A stretch of DNA of 64,000 nucleotides from Symsagittifera roscoffensis (GCF_963678635.1 NC_087064.1:58228338-58292337); one strand, 5' to 3'; positions 31,438 to 43,253 are shown, numbered from the stretch's first letter. Translations and numbers: made by a program. Notes: generated by a model from the letters alone, not told the origin.

Positions 31438-32280
31438 TTCTTCGGTCTTGTCCCAATACTCGTCACGGAGTGTCTTCCTCGTTGTAGGGTCTTCTTGAAT
31501 CACCGTACCTTGTACCACCACTCAAGCTCTAGTAAAATTTTCCCAAAAACCCTCTCTTAAAAGCCAAATGCTGACCCCCCTCTTCTTTTGGTTGTTTCTA
31601 TTTCAATGTAGGTGCGCAGGTATCTTGTGATCACCTGTTCGTATAAAACCAAACACAAATCCTCACTAAAATGCAACAAAATCTAAGTAAGAAAAATAAT
31701 AAAAACAGAAAAATGAGCCCACCTGAAATTCAAAGGTGACCAATGTCTACCTTTCGTCTAAAAAAAAAATGTCTGGTACCTAATTGCCACGCGTTTTTCT
31801 CCCCCCCACTAGTGATCTTATGGGGTATCACAAAAGCTGTCTATATCCGGTCCCCCCTACCAAACCAACCAGCGTACCAGTCTTAACTCGAGTTGAATTT
31901 TGGATCTCCACCTAATATTACCAACGCGTGTTAATTTCTAATGTAACTAAGTCAACGATGTCGACTAATTAGTTACTCTAATTTCCCCCTTTTTACAATT
32001 TACAACCGCCAACCTCTAACTTAACCAGCCCCCCTTCTAACCTCCCCCCTTTCTAGCCCCCCTTCTTAAGCCTAAAAATTACTTTAAGCGCCGGGTGCTA
32101 AACCTCTCAAGAGAAAACCGTAGACCTGTCTCCAGGCCTGCTCAAGTAAAAACGTTCCTCAAAACCGGGGGATGTCGCCTATCCTATTTTACACTTATCT
32201 CCTATAATGTAATGTGGATTTTAACGATACCCGTTCTGCCCAACTTGAGAACTCGAGAATTGCCAAGTCCTTCTTGGCTG

Positions 32281-32479
32281 CTTTCCCACTCGACTGGTCA
32301 CCTGTTCCAGTCCAGTCTCCTATTGGTTCACCTCAAGTGTCCCTGAACCACTTTCCCACTCGGCTGGTCACCTCTTCCAGTCAAGTCTCCTATTGGTTCA
32401 GCTCAAGTGTCCCTGAACCACTTTCCCACTCGGCTGGTCACCTCTTCCAGTCAAGTCTCCTATTGGTCCAGCTAAGTTC
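32281..32479. repeat. Three 70-bp tandem repeats in the leader
   Basis: Units 32281-32350, 32351-32420 and 32421-32479 (partial). Each starts CTTTCCCACTCG and contains TCCTATTGGTTCA; the second and third are almost identical over their shared length. The first two contain the CTCAAGTGTCC form of the hexamer. Confidence 0.9.
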
Positions 32480-32939
32480 CAAGCTATCTGAAAACCCTTG
32501 ACAACGCCCCACTTCGGGCACTTTATTACGGTTACTGGGTTAAATTGCTAGGTTGATCGAAACGATCGAACTTATAAAACAGTATGGGTATACTATTTAA
32601 TTAATATAAAGGTTTGATCCAACTGATCTGGTGTCAAAGTCACTGTCTTTTTTCGTTTTATGGTTTTTGTTCCTTTTTCTATTCTTTTTCTGGTTTTTGT
32701 TTTGCTTTTTGTCTTTTTGCTCGTGTTTTTGTCCCCCTAGTTGCCCCCCTTTACTCGGTTAGCTAAGCCTCGTTCGGAGAGCGTACCAGGAAATTTTCTT
32801 GAGTTTTCTTAAAAAGCTATCACGGTACAACCGGAAGGTTTGCACGTTCCTGTCGAACCGTACCGCCGGTACTCTAGAATGGGCATTCAGCCCGAAGCTG
32901 TCTCAAGTGGGTTCGACTCCGTAGTCTTGATGTCGTAAA

Positions 32940-32954
32940 CACCCAGGAGCGCCA
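32940..32954 (-). promoter_or_regulatory. Candidate primer-binding site of the giant element
   Basis: On the sense strand, 11 nt after the LTR, the sequence TGGCGCTCCTGGGTG begins with TGG as expected for pairing to a tRNA 3' CCA end. The matching tRNA is not identified and the 11-nt gap is longer than usual, so this is tentative. Confidence 0.35.
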
Positions 32955-32965
32955 TAAAAACACTA

Positions 32966-33882
32966 TGTAACATTCGTCTACTGCAGTCACACATGAGGCT
33001 TAAGAAAAATAGGCCCTATAACCACTGGCTCAAGGGTCAGGGACACTATCTCTTGTGTTTTTCTACCTCAAGAACGGTCGGAGCCAGTTCGGTTCGCTTG
33101 TGACATGAGACTACGACCCGTTACAGCTTAAAGGCTACTACCAAAATATCCCCCCCACTCTAGAATTAGAAACGTCCCCATACTTAGGTCTCTAGATACC
33201 CAAAATACATGAACGCCGTTAAAAACCGGGTTGGAACAATCCGTTAAGTTTATTTTTATTAGACAGTGGAACTTTGATCCATTTCAGATGGATCAACCTA
33301 AAACTCGCCTTACCTCAACATAACAATCATAAAACACACTCTAGGAATTTAAATTTGTACTCACATAGTAGCACGCTCAAGAACCAGGAAGTAAATAAGT
33401 CGGTAAACAACTCAAGAATCAACAAAGTAACTAAAATGAGTTTAATGTCAGTCAGTTTTAACAACAAGAACAAGTTTTTACTCTAGACCGCAAGTTCTCG
33501 TGAACCATTGGGACACTCTAGCTGTCCACCTTTCCACCGAAGGTTCACTCTGGTCCAGTCAATAATAGTATTCCAATCGTAATAATCCAACTCGTGGGAA
33601 TGCTCTCGTCTCTGTTTCAGATGGGACAACTCTACTCTAGGTTATTATTGCTTTCGAAATTGCGAATAGCAATTTCCCACCGATTTTTCTAGCAACTTTC
33701 CCGCGATTGTTACTCAATTGTTCTGAAATTGTTCTGATCTCTTTTTCTGATTTTCAGTTCTCGCGAGAAAATCGTGCATGACAGGTTCCATTCGAAATTT
33801 TGAAAAATTAAATTTCACTCCAAAATCAAGTGTTTTTTTGCTTCTCTCAAGGTCAAACTTCCAAATATGACCGACTGGCACA
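32966..33882 (-). repeat. LTR of the giant element (5' LTR in sense orientation)
   Basis: 917 bp, direct repeat of 17325-18241 with two mismatches found. It should hold the promoter driving minus-strand transcription. No confident TATA box is seen. It ends CACA at 33882 and is followed directly by the LINE endonuclease frame. Confidence 0.95.
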
Positions 33883-36567
33883 CTCTCTATAGTTGCGCTA
33901 GAATTAAACGAGGAGGAGGTATTGGCATATATGTTAACACTGGGTCAGATCATAGGATAATAAAACAAAAAAAAGATAACAATATCCAAATCTTGTCAGT
34001 TCTCATAAAAACACAAATAAATCAGAAAATTGTAGTAACTTGTGTTTATATTCCCCCAAATTCTCTAAACAACACTACCTTCGAAAGCCTGCAAAATTAT
34101 TTGGATGGATTAACGCTAGGGCCTGAAACTGATCACACAGTTTGTGGTGATTTCAACGTAAATTTTCTGTTAAACTCGACAAAGCGGGAAAAAATTGAGG
34201 ATATTATGATAGGAAATGGCATGTTAGAAAACAAAATGAGCTGCCTCCCAACAAGAGTGACAGAACGTAGTAGCACTTTGATTGACTTATTTTTCTGTAC
34301 ATCAAGTTTCTCAACCAAAACCATCAAAAATTCAGTGTCTGATCATTTTGGTGTTCAGTTTTTTTTCAAATTTTCTGAAAAAGGACGTTTTTACTGAAAA
34401 AACTTTTGCTAGAAACTGGAACAAGTTGAAAAAAAGGGATATAAGTGAGAAGTTAAGTTTTTATTTGCAACATGAGATTGGCAAATGTATGCAGTTATGG
34501 AATCCCGAAGACCCTCAAATGTCTTCTAGGATTTTAGAAAAAATAAATTCGATCCTTATGAAGGCAGTTGATACTTTTTTTCCAAAGCGTTTACTAGTAC
34601 AATCAGAAAGACATCCATGGACTGACAATGAAGTAAAAAATGCAGCAGCAAAAAAGCGACGGTTACGACAGGAGTTTTTGAATATTAAAACAACGGATGC
34701 CCGGAATAAGTATAGTTCCCAAAATAAAATTGTCAAAAACCTAATCAACCGTAAAAAACGAAAATACTATCAAAACAAACTAATGCTTGAGTCTAATTGT
34801 AAAACGAAAACTTTTTTCGAAACTTTTAAGGAAATGAGTGGTAAAGGGAAAAATCTAAATCTTTAAATCTATCTAACGGGGACGCTGAGCATTTTAACGA
34901 ATACTTCGCAAATATTGGCGCCAGACTCACACAGAGCAAACCAAACTGCATAAAAAATATTGTTATACGTCAGCAGCAATAGTTGTTTTTGAAAAAAATT
35001 GATTTAATTGAAGTCATCGAAAGTTTAAAAAATAAATATAGTACAGATTGGTATGATATCAACACTGTTCTAGTCAAGCATTTAAAAACTATACTAGCAG
35101 GCCCTTTGACTGAAATTTTTAATGACTGCCTAACCTCAGGAATCTATCCAAATTGTTTAAAAATTGCAAAAATTGTTCCAATTTTCAAGGAGGGAGAGAT
35201 CGATGACCCCTCAGACTATAGACCAATATCGCTTCTTCCAGTTCTGGGCAAAATTTTTGAGCGTATAATTTTTAAACGAGCCCAATCAAATGTAGACAAG
35301 TTTAATATCATCCGAAATACTCAGTTTGGCTTCAGATCAAATAGAAGCACTGTTGACGCCATCCTTACATTGTTGGAAGAAGTTTCAATATCGCTATCGA
35401 ACAAAAAACTAACTGTTCAGAATACGTTTTTAGACCTAACAAAGGCTTTTGACACAGTTCGTCACTCTAGTCTAATAAAAAAAATTGGGACAAATGGGAT
35501 TCAGAGGGCCTGTCTTAAATCTATTGGAATCTTACCTTGACAATCGCTATCAGTACATTGAAACTAACTCTTTTAAGGTCGAACTTAAATTGGTATCCTC
35601 TGGTGTACCTCAAGGATCTATCCTTGGCCCACTTTTGTTCATTTTATACATAAACGATCTACAAATAGCCACAAAAAACACAGGAGTACTTTTGTATGCT
35701 GATGACACTGTTCTGAAATCCACAAACAACAAAGACTATATTGCTTTTGCACATAGATCAGCTTTGCTTGAAGTAAATGATTGGTTAGACAAGAACAAAC
35801 TGACACTGAATGTCAAAAAAACCAAGACCATGAGATACTGTCGGAGCACGAAAATTGAAGAACGACCAGTAAATTATTTTTTAAATGACAACCAAATAGA
35901 AGATGTTGAATGAATTAAATATCTTGGAATTCTCCTTGACTGTAAATTGAATTTTCATCAGCATATTGATAAGGTAAAGAACAAAATTTTGCAATTCTGT
36001 GGAGTGTTTTTTCAATTGAGAAAATTTCTAACTGGACAGCAATTAATATTTGGGTATAAAAGTTACGTGCAACCAATCATCCAATATGGAGTTTTAGTTT
36101 ATGCAAATACCGACAAAACCAAACTGTTGGAACTGGAAATGAAAATCAGAAGGCTGATCAGAATAGTTTTTTATAAACACAGGATGGATTCAATCACTGA
36201 AATAATGCATGATAATAAAATATATACCGTAAGAGAATTGTTTGCTTACGAAGTTCTGAAATTAACCGGAAAAATTATTCGAAAAGAGTGCCAAGTTGAA
36301 ACCTTGAGATATTCTATTACTGAGCAAGAATTGAGCGTGATATTTTCAAAGCAAAAAACAAATCAAAAGTTAGCTATAAACAGAAATAAACTCAACAGAG
36401 GGTCGATTACACCTAAAATTAGAAAAATGTTCAACTTCGTAATAAATTTGTTTCCCACCTGGGTCAATTTCTTGAAAGGGGCTTCTCGGTTTCAATTAAA
36501 TAGTTTTAATCATAAATTTTTGGATAATTACATTCTAGGAAATACGATTTTACTGGGCATGCTTTGA
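33883..36567 (+). pseudogene. LINE ORF2, remaining endonuclease, RT and C-terminal region (broken)
   Basis: Resumes the endonuclease interrupted at 17324: GGGIGIYV, VYIPPNS, the GDFNVNF motif and the SDHFG motif with its catalytic His. The linker (HPWTDNEVKNAAAKKRRL) leads to RT: SDYRPISLLPVLGKIFE, TQFGFRSNRST, LDLTKAFDTV, GVPQGSILGPLLF and LLYADDTVL near 35692-35718. The C-terminal part is typical of CR1-like LINEs (YKSYVQPIIQYGVLVYAN). Lesions: frameshifts near 34380, 34860 and 35500, a TAG at about 34979 and a TGA at about 35911. No 3' RNase H is seen. Confidence 0.9.
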
Positions 36568-36912
36568 GATTTTTTTGATCAATAAGTAGAACTTGTTTTT
36601 GTTGGTTTCTGAGTTATGGGTAGAAAAGACTACCTGAGAAAACTAAATTAATTTTTTTTATAGAGAATGATTTAAAGGTGGGTGCGAATAAAGAGGTTTT
36701 ACATTTAAAAAATGGTTACCGGTAGAAAATCCATTGCATTAGATTAAAGAATTTAAGTACTTTTTTTTGTTCTCCGCTTAATGAGACACCTAAAAACGGG
36801 CCTTGTTGGCTTAATGGTGTTCTCCCGAACGATTCTAATTTGTATTTATAAATTGTTATGAATAACTTTGTAACTAGATATCGTTTGGAAACAAATTATT
36901 ATGATTATTATT
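36568..36912 (+). other. LINE 3' untranslated region and tail
   Basis: Non-coding sequence after the ORF2 stop, ending in an ATTATT/GATTATT-rich tail (about 36885-36912) next to the ATGTCG duplication. Short repeat tails in place of poly(A) are usual for CR1/L2-type LINEs. Confidence 0.7.
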
Positions 36913-39642
36913 ATGTCGGGCTGCTGACAACTTTAAGATTCTTGACCGATCCGTGTAGTTGGCCTCTTGTGAAAAACTCAGAAAAGAGTTTTTGCTTTGC
37001 TGTCCGAGTCTACGGAAATTCAATCGTTCTCATTCTCCTCGGCTACTATACTATCTACCTGGATGGCCACAGAAGTATAACGATTGTCATACTCCCACTA
37101 CTTGGGTCAAGTCCTGGTGGTTTGCCTTCATCATCCTCGACTGAGCACTGATTTTTGGCATAAACGACAAGAACCGTTGTTTTTTGATAAAAATTAATCC
37201 CTATCGAACTTGCAAAATTTGTGAAGCCAGAGGAAGAATACTTGCAGTGCTTCTGTAGTATGCTTGCCGTAGCATAACCTTCTCCCTGCTGGAGTGCCCA
37301 GTTCAAGGTTTCATTTAGACTGGCCTTCGGTCAAATACCGTGTTTTTTTCTGAATATCTGGGAACCACATTATTACGATAAATATGTCGCAATTAACTTC
37401 CTCTAGTTCGCTTCCGGCCATCTAGATTTTGCCGTTTGGCTGCAAGTATTAGAAAAAATGAGTCAAGTACCCTTGTTTTCCTTATTTTGAGGAGGTACAC
37501 AAATGCATGCGTTATTTCATGTTTTTTTTTCAAACATAGATGCTCAAGCTCTATGGAAAATTCGAGGCGCTGTTATCCATGTGGACATACTGTTGCAGGG
37601 ACTCATACCTTTCTTTCGGTTCCGAAGAAAAAGAATAGTCAAGATTTGATTTTAAGACACATTTAGACCGATTCATAGTCATTTCTCTTCTCCTGTTTTG
37701 CCATTTGTGCGAATACTCTTAGGCTGTGGTGTTGAGTGCCATGAAATGCTCCTGATGGTGTCAGAAATAAATTCGGATCCCATTTTTATACAAAAATCTG
37801 AACGGCCATACATCCAGTGAATCTGTTTCTTCTTCAATGAAAATGGAACTACTTGCTGCGCCATGTGGAACCGTCTGAGACTAATCTTCGAAACTCACTA
37901 AACAATACGTAAAATAGCATAATTAACTCATAATTTGACTGTCTATTTGATTAAATGCTGACATACGATAACTATAATTTTTCAACAGTTATCAAAGAAT
38001 GAGTTTTGCTGGCTTTGCGGCTTTGATTGAGTAGATACTTGATAATGACCGATCTAACCAGTCTCTTTAAAACTTTACCGTTTTTTGACATAATAACGTT
38101 TCACTCCGAGGTTCCGGCAGCGTCGTCAACTGAAGTAAACGGCTCCGCTGGAGGTCTCACTTGAATTGCTCTGATGCATAAACTAGAACTATGATCCAGC
38201 AAACATCGAGTCCAATTCTCTGAAGCAAGCTACTTTGCCTTTTCAAGAATCCATTCGTCGAATTTGATATTTACAACAAGAGTGCACTGCAATTTGTTGG
38301 GCTGGTGGTTGAAGTCGACGTAAGTTGGACGTTCCCGCTCTCCCGAGTTCCCGAGTATCATATGATCTTTAAGGCCTTGAAAAAAACGAGACTGATCTGC
38401 CGGTGCCGACAAACTCGGGCTTGTATTGTTACGCAAAGACATTTATTTTTCTCGACATGTCGGGCTGCTGACGAATTTAAGATTCTTGACCGATCCGTGT
38501 AGTTGGCCTCTTGTGAAAAACTCAGAAAAGAGTTTTAGCTTTGCTGTCCGAGTCCATGGAAATACAATCGTTCTCATTCTCCTCGGCTACTATACTATCG
38601 ACCTGGATGGCCACAGAAGTATAACGATTGTCCTACTCCCACTACTTGGGTCAAGTCCTGTTGGTTTGCCTTCATCATCCTCGACTGAGCACTGATTTTT
38701 GACATAAACGACAAGAACCGTTGTTTTTTGATAAAAATTAATCCCTATCGGACTTGCAAAATTTGTGTAGCCAGAGGAGGAATACTTGCAGTGCTTCTGT
38801 AGTATGCTTGCCGTAGCATAACCTTCTCCCTGCTGGAGTGCCCAGTTCAAGGTCTCATTTAGACTGGCCTTCGGCCAAATACCGTGTTTTTTTCTGAATA
38901 TCTGGGAATCACATTATTATGATAAAGATGTCGCAAGTAACTTCCTCTAGTTCGCTTCTGGCCATCTAGATTTTGCCGTTTGGCTGCAAGTATTAGAAAA
39001 AATGAGTCAAGTCCCCTTGTTTTCCTTATTTTGAGGAGGTACACAAATGCATGCGTTATTTCATGTTTTTTTCAAACATAGATGCTCAAGCTCTATGGAA
39101 AATTCGAGGCGCTGTTATCCATGTGGACATACTGTTGCAGGGACTCATACCTTTCTTTCGGTTCCGAAGAAAAAGAATAGCCAAGATTTGATTTTAAGTC
39201 ACATTTAGACCGATTCATAGTCATTTCTCTTCTCCTGTTTTGCCATTTGTGCAAATACTCTTAGGCTGTGGTGGTGAGTGCCATGAAATGCTCCTGATGG
39301 TGTCAGAAATAAATTCGGATCCCATTTTTATACAAAAATCTGAACGGTCATACATCCAGTGAATCTGTTTGTTCTTCTAATGAAAATGGAACTACTTGCT
39401 GCGCCATGTGGAACCGTCTGAGACTAATCTTCGAAACTCACTAAATAATACGTAAAATAGCATAATTAACTCATAATTTGACTGTCTATTGATTAAATGC
39501 TGACATACGATAACTATAATTTTTCAACAGTTATCAAAGAATGAGTTTTGCTGGCTCTGCGGCTTTGATTGAGTAGATACTTGATAATGACCGATCTAAC
39601 CAGTCTCTTTAAAACTTTACCGTTTTTTGACATAATAACGTT

Positions 39643-39978
39643 TCACTCCGAGGTTCCGGCAGTGTCGTCAACTGAAGTAAGCGGCTCCGCTGGAGGTCTC
39701 ACTTGAATTGCTCTGATGCATAAACTAGAACTATGATCCAGCAAACATCGAGTCCAATTCTCTGAAGCAAGCTGCTTTGCCTTTTCAAGAATCCAATCGT
39801 CGAATTTGATATTTACAACAAGAGTGCACTGCAATTTGTTGGGCTGGTGGTTGAAGTCGACGTAAGTTGGACGTTCCCGCTCTCCCGAGTTCCCGAATTT
39901 AATATGATCTTTGCGGCCTTGAAAAAAACGAGACTGATCTGCCGGTGCCGACAAACTCGGGCTTGTATTGTTACGCAA
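39643..39978 (-). pseudogene. Recurrent unrecognised frame B in the array
   Basis: A 111-codon frame in the third unit; the same sequence in the other units is cut short or frameshifted. It contains ERERPTYVDFNHQPNK and NIKFDDWILEKAK and ends GTSE. Possibly an exon of a decayed gene or transposon that was amplified. No domain recognised. Confidence 0.25.
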
Positions 39979-40202
39979 AGATATTTATTTTTCTCGACAT
40001 GTCGGGCTGCTGACGACTTTAAGATTCTTGACCGATCCGTGTAGTTGGCCTCTTGTGAAAAACTCAGAAAAGAGTTTTTGCTTTGCTGTCCGAGTCCATG
40101 GAAATGCAATCGTTCTCATTCTCCTCGGCTACTATACTATCGACCTGGATGGCCACAGAAGTATAACGATTGTCCTACTCCCACTACTTGGGTCAAGTCC
40201 TC

Positions 40203-40586
40203 TTAGTTTGCCTTCAGCATCCTCGACTGAGCACTGATTTTTGACATAAACGACAAGAACTGTTGTTTTTTGATAAAAATTAACCCTATCGAACTTGCAA
40301 AATTTGTGTAGCCAGAGGAGGAATACTTGCAGTGCTTCTGTAGTATCCTTGCCATAGCATAAGCTTCTCCCTGCTGGAGTGCCCAGTTCAAGGTCTCATT
40401 TAGACTGGCCTTCGGCCAAATACCGTGTTTTTTTTCTGAATTTCTGAGACTCACATTATTACGATAAAGATGTCGCAAGTAACTTCCTCTAGTTCGCTTC
40501 TGGCCATCTAGATTTTGCCGTTTGGCTGCAAGTATTAGAAAAAATGATTCAAGTCCCCTTGTTTTCCTTATTTTGAGGAGGTACAC
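40203..40586 (-). pseudogene. Recurrent unrecognised frame A in the array
   Basis: A 127-codon frame, including YLLKIRKTRGLESFFLIL and LNETLNWALQQGEAYA. It is continuous only in this unit, because a T-run here has eight T (plus strand) where two other units have seven; there the same sequence splits into two frames. This suggests it once coded for protein. Basic N-terminal half; no family recognised. Confidence 0.3.
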
Positions 40587-42729
40587 AAATGCATGCGTTA
40601 TTTCATGTGTTTTTTTTCAAACATAGATGCTCGAGCTCTATGGAAAATTCGAGGCGCTGTTATCCATGTGGACATACTGTTGCAGGGACTCATACCTTTT
40701 TTTCGGTTCCGAAGAAAAAGAATAGTCAAGATTTGATTTTAAGACACATTTAGACCGATTCATAGTCCTTTCTCATCTCCTGTTTTGCCATTTCTGCGAA
40801 TCTTCTTAGGCTGTGGTTGTGAGTGCCATGAAATGCTCCTGATGGTGTCAGAATAAAATTCGGATCCCATTTTTATACAAAAATCTGAACGCTCATACAT
40901 CCAGTGAATCTGTTTATTCTTCTAATGAAAATGGAACTACTTGCTGCGCCATGTGGAACCGTCTGAGACTAATCTTCGAAACTCACTAAATAATACGTAA
41001 AATAGCATAATTAACTCATAATTTGACTGACTATTTGATTAATTGCTGACATACGATAACTATAATTTTTCAACAGTTATCAAAGAATGAGTTTTGCTGG
41101 CTCTGCGGCTTTGATTGAGTAGATACTTGATAATGACCGATCTAACCAGTCTCTTTAAAACTTTACCGTTTTCTGACATAATAACGTTTCACTCCGAGGT
41201 TCCGGCAGCGTCGTCAACTGAAGTAAACGGCTCCGCTGGAGGTCTCACTTGAATTGCTCTGATGCATAAACTAGAACTATGATCTAGCAAACATCGAGTC
41301 CAATTCTCTGAAGCAAGCTAATTTGCCTTTTCAAGAATCCATTCGTCGAATTTGATATTTACAACAAGAGTGCACTGCAATTTGTTGGGCTGGTGGTTGA
41401 AGTCGACGTAAGTTGGACGTTCCCGCTCTCCCGAGTTCCCGAGTTTCATATGATCTTTACGACCTTGAAAAAAACGAGACTGATCTGCCGGTGCCGACAA
41501 ACTCGGGCTTGTATTGTTACGCAAAGACATTTATTTTTCTCGACATGTCGGGCTGCTGACGACTTTAAGATTCTTGACCGATCCGTGTAGTTGGCCTCTT
41601 GTGAAAAACTCAGAAAAGAGTTTTTGCTTTGCTGTCCGAGTCCATGGAAATGCAATCATTCTCATTCTCCTCGGCTACTATACTATCGACCTGGATGGCC
41701 ACAGAAGTATAACGATTGTCCTACTACCACTACTTGGGTCAAGTCCTGTTGGTTTGCCTTCATCATCCTCGACTGAGCACTGATTTTTGACATAAACGAC
41801 AAGAACCGTTGTTTTTTGATAAAAATTAATCCCTATCGGACTTGCAAAATTTGTGTAGCCAGAGGAGGAATACTTGCAGTGCTTCTGTAGTATGCTTGCC
41901 GTAGCATAACCTTCTCCCTGCTGGAGTGCCCAGTTCAAGGTCTCATTTAGACTGGCCTTCGGCCAAATACCGTGTTTTTTTCTGAATATCTGGGAATCAC
42001 ATTATTACGATAAAGATGTCGCAAGTAACTTCCTCTAGTTCGCTTCTGGCCATCTAGATTTTGCCGTTTGGCTGCAAGTATTAGAAAAAATGAGTCAAGT
42101 CCCCTTGTTTTCCTTATTTTGAGGAGGTACACAAATGCATGCGTTATTTCATGTTTTTTTTTCAAACATAGATGCTCAAGCTCTATGGAAAATTCGAGGC
42201 GCTGTTATCCATGTGGACATACTGTTGCAGGGACTCATACCTTTTTTCGGTTCCGAAGAAAAAGAATAGTCAAGATTTGATTTTAGGACACATTTAGCCC
42301 GATTCATAGTCCTTTCTCATCTCCTGTTTTGCCATTTGTGCAAATACTGTTAGGCTGTGTCGTTGAAGGCCATGAAATGCTCCTGACGGTGTCAGAATTA
42401 AATTCAGATCCCATTTTTATACAAAAATCTGAACGGTCATATATCCAGTGAATCTGTTTATTCTTCTATTGGAAATGGAACTACCTGTTGCGCCATGCGA
42501 AACCGTCTAATACTAATCTTCGAAACTCGTAAAAAAATACGTAAAATAGCATAATTAGCTCATAATTTGACTGTCTATTTGATTAAATGCTGATATACGA
42601 TAACTATAAGTTTTCAACAATTATCAAAAAATGAGTTTTGCTAGCTCTGCGGCTCGCGCAATAGCTGCTTAGCCACTGGTTGACCTTAGACGATTAATTG
42701 ACTTCCCGATGAACAGCGGTGGCTTATTG

Positions 42730-43253
42730 TTCCGACTTTCGATACGAAAGTAACGGAATATTTGTGCTCGGGGTGGGTTTTTTTTTCTTCAGACAAATTT
42801 CGACTTTTTAACTAGCCATTTTTGACGGAATTTTTTATACGAAAGGTATTGTTGTCTTGAGCTCAAATTTGAAAAGATAAATCACCTGTGATCATTTTTC
42901 GTAAAGTTACGGGGGTTTAAAGATTGCCATTATGGCCAATTTGGGACAATTAACGCGGGATATATTTCGCGCTATTAATGCGTAAGCGGAGAGTTAATCC
43001 GTCTTAGAAATCGTTCCAAATTGGTTGAAAAAAGCTTATTTGCAGTAATTGATTTGTTGCAAGGAGCGAAATCTATTCTTTTGTACTTTAAATGGCGTGT
43101 GGGGGGATAATTTTTATTAAAAAATTCAAATTTTAGAAAAATTTTTTTTTTCATTTTGTTTTATTTCATTTAATTTTTTATGTTATTACCGCTCCATAAA
43201 CCTTAAAAGGCAGTCGGAACATTCAGGGCTTCGCCCTGATACGAGCAGTCTTG
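42730..43253. repeat. Dispersed repeat with hairpin ends (best copy)
   Basis: Starts TTCCGACTTTCGATACGAAAG and CGGAA (an imperfect palindrome) and ends with the hairpin CAGGGCTTCGCCCTG followed by ATACGAGCAGTCTTG. It shares a core (GGCCAATTTGGGACAATTA) with copies at 50993, 51417 (inverted), 55679 (inverted), 59518 and decayed ones at 3896 and 7755. No coding capacity. The class is uncertain: the terminal hairpins suggest a non-autonomous DNA element, but no target duplication was found. Confidence 0.65.

Larger units (their letters stand above)
30479..32965 (-). other. Long untranslated leader of the giant element
   Basis: About 2.5 kb between the upstream LTR and the gag start, unusually long. 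It contains the 14-bp satellite (30764-31437) and the 70-bp repeats (32281-32479). A frame of 156 codons inside the satellite on the minus strand is a by-product of stop-free repeats. Possible packaging or internal ribosome entry functions cannot be seen by eye. Confidence 0.7.
17325..33882 (-). mobile_element. Giant 16.6-kb Ty3/gypsy-type LTR retrotransposon with macro and SGNH domains
   Basis: Two 917-bp LTRs (17325-18241 and 32966-33882) in direct orientation begin TGTAACATTC and end GACTGGCACA. I found two differences between them (17988 G versus A at 33629; 18167 C versus T at 33808). Coding strand is minus. Sense order: LTR, 2.5-kb leader, gag with partial protease, pol in -1 frame, ORF3, ORF4, LTR. 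Domain order protease-RT-RNase H-integrase with a GPY/F-like module places it in Ty3/gypsy. The target is the endonuclease region of the LINE; a CTC or CTCT duplication flanks it (17321-17324 CCTC, then 33883 CTCTC). At 16.6 kb it is much longer than the usual 5-10 kb. The open ORFs and matching LTRs suggest recent insertion. Confidence 0.95.
15848..36912 (+). mobile_element. LINE (non-LTR retrotransposon), interrupted by a giant LTR element
   Basis: About 4.5 kb of LINE sequence: 15848-17324 plus 33883-36912. It has an ORF1 remnant, an AP-endonuclease and a reverse transcriptase with YADD. The overall plan is that of CR1/L2/Jockey-type LINEs. It sits in the tandem array: the 6 bp ATGTCG before it (15842-15847) recur after it (36913-36918), and intact array units read ATGTCG only once at this junction. 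The 3' end is an ATTATT-rich tail. ORF2 has frameshifts and stops, so the copy is dead. The endonuclease frame continues exactly from 17324 to the right flank of the LTR element. Confidence 0.9.
36913..42654. repeat. Tandem array of ~1545-bp units (rest of unit 1 and units 2-4)
   Basis: Unit starts (CTTTGATTGAG) are at 38021, 39563 and 41109, giving periods of 1542 and 1546 bp. The array ends at GCTCTGCGG near 42652. With the left part of unit 1 at 15405-15847 the total is close to 4 x 1545 bp. Units are very similar except that the end of the last one is more diverged. Minus-strand reading frames recur at the same place in each unit but are broken by indels. I do not recognise the sequence as a known transposon or gene family. 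Confidence 0.92.

Noticed and set aside
30764-31521. Long stop-free frames on both strands (WSWDSGLGT-type repeats)
   Set aside because: A 14-bp unit without stop codons stays open in several frames. No start context or domain supports a protein.
32880-32960. Possible tRNA near the inner edge of the giant element's LTR, from a B-box-like GGTTCGACTCC
   Set aside because: No cloverleaf with matching acceptor and anticodon stems could be drawn.
42730-43253. Helitron call for the dispersed repeat
   Set aside because: The terminal hairpin is suggestive, but the 3' end is CTTG rather than CTRR, and insertion between A and T could not be shown.
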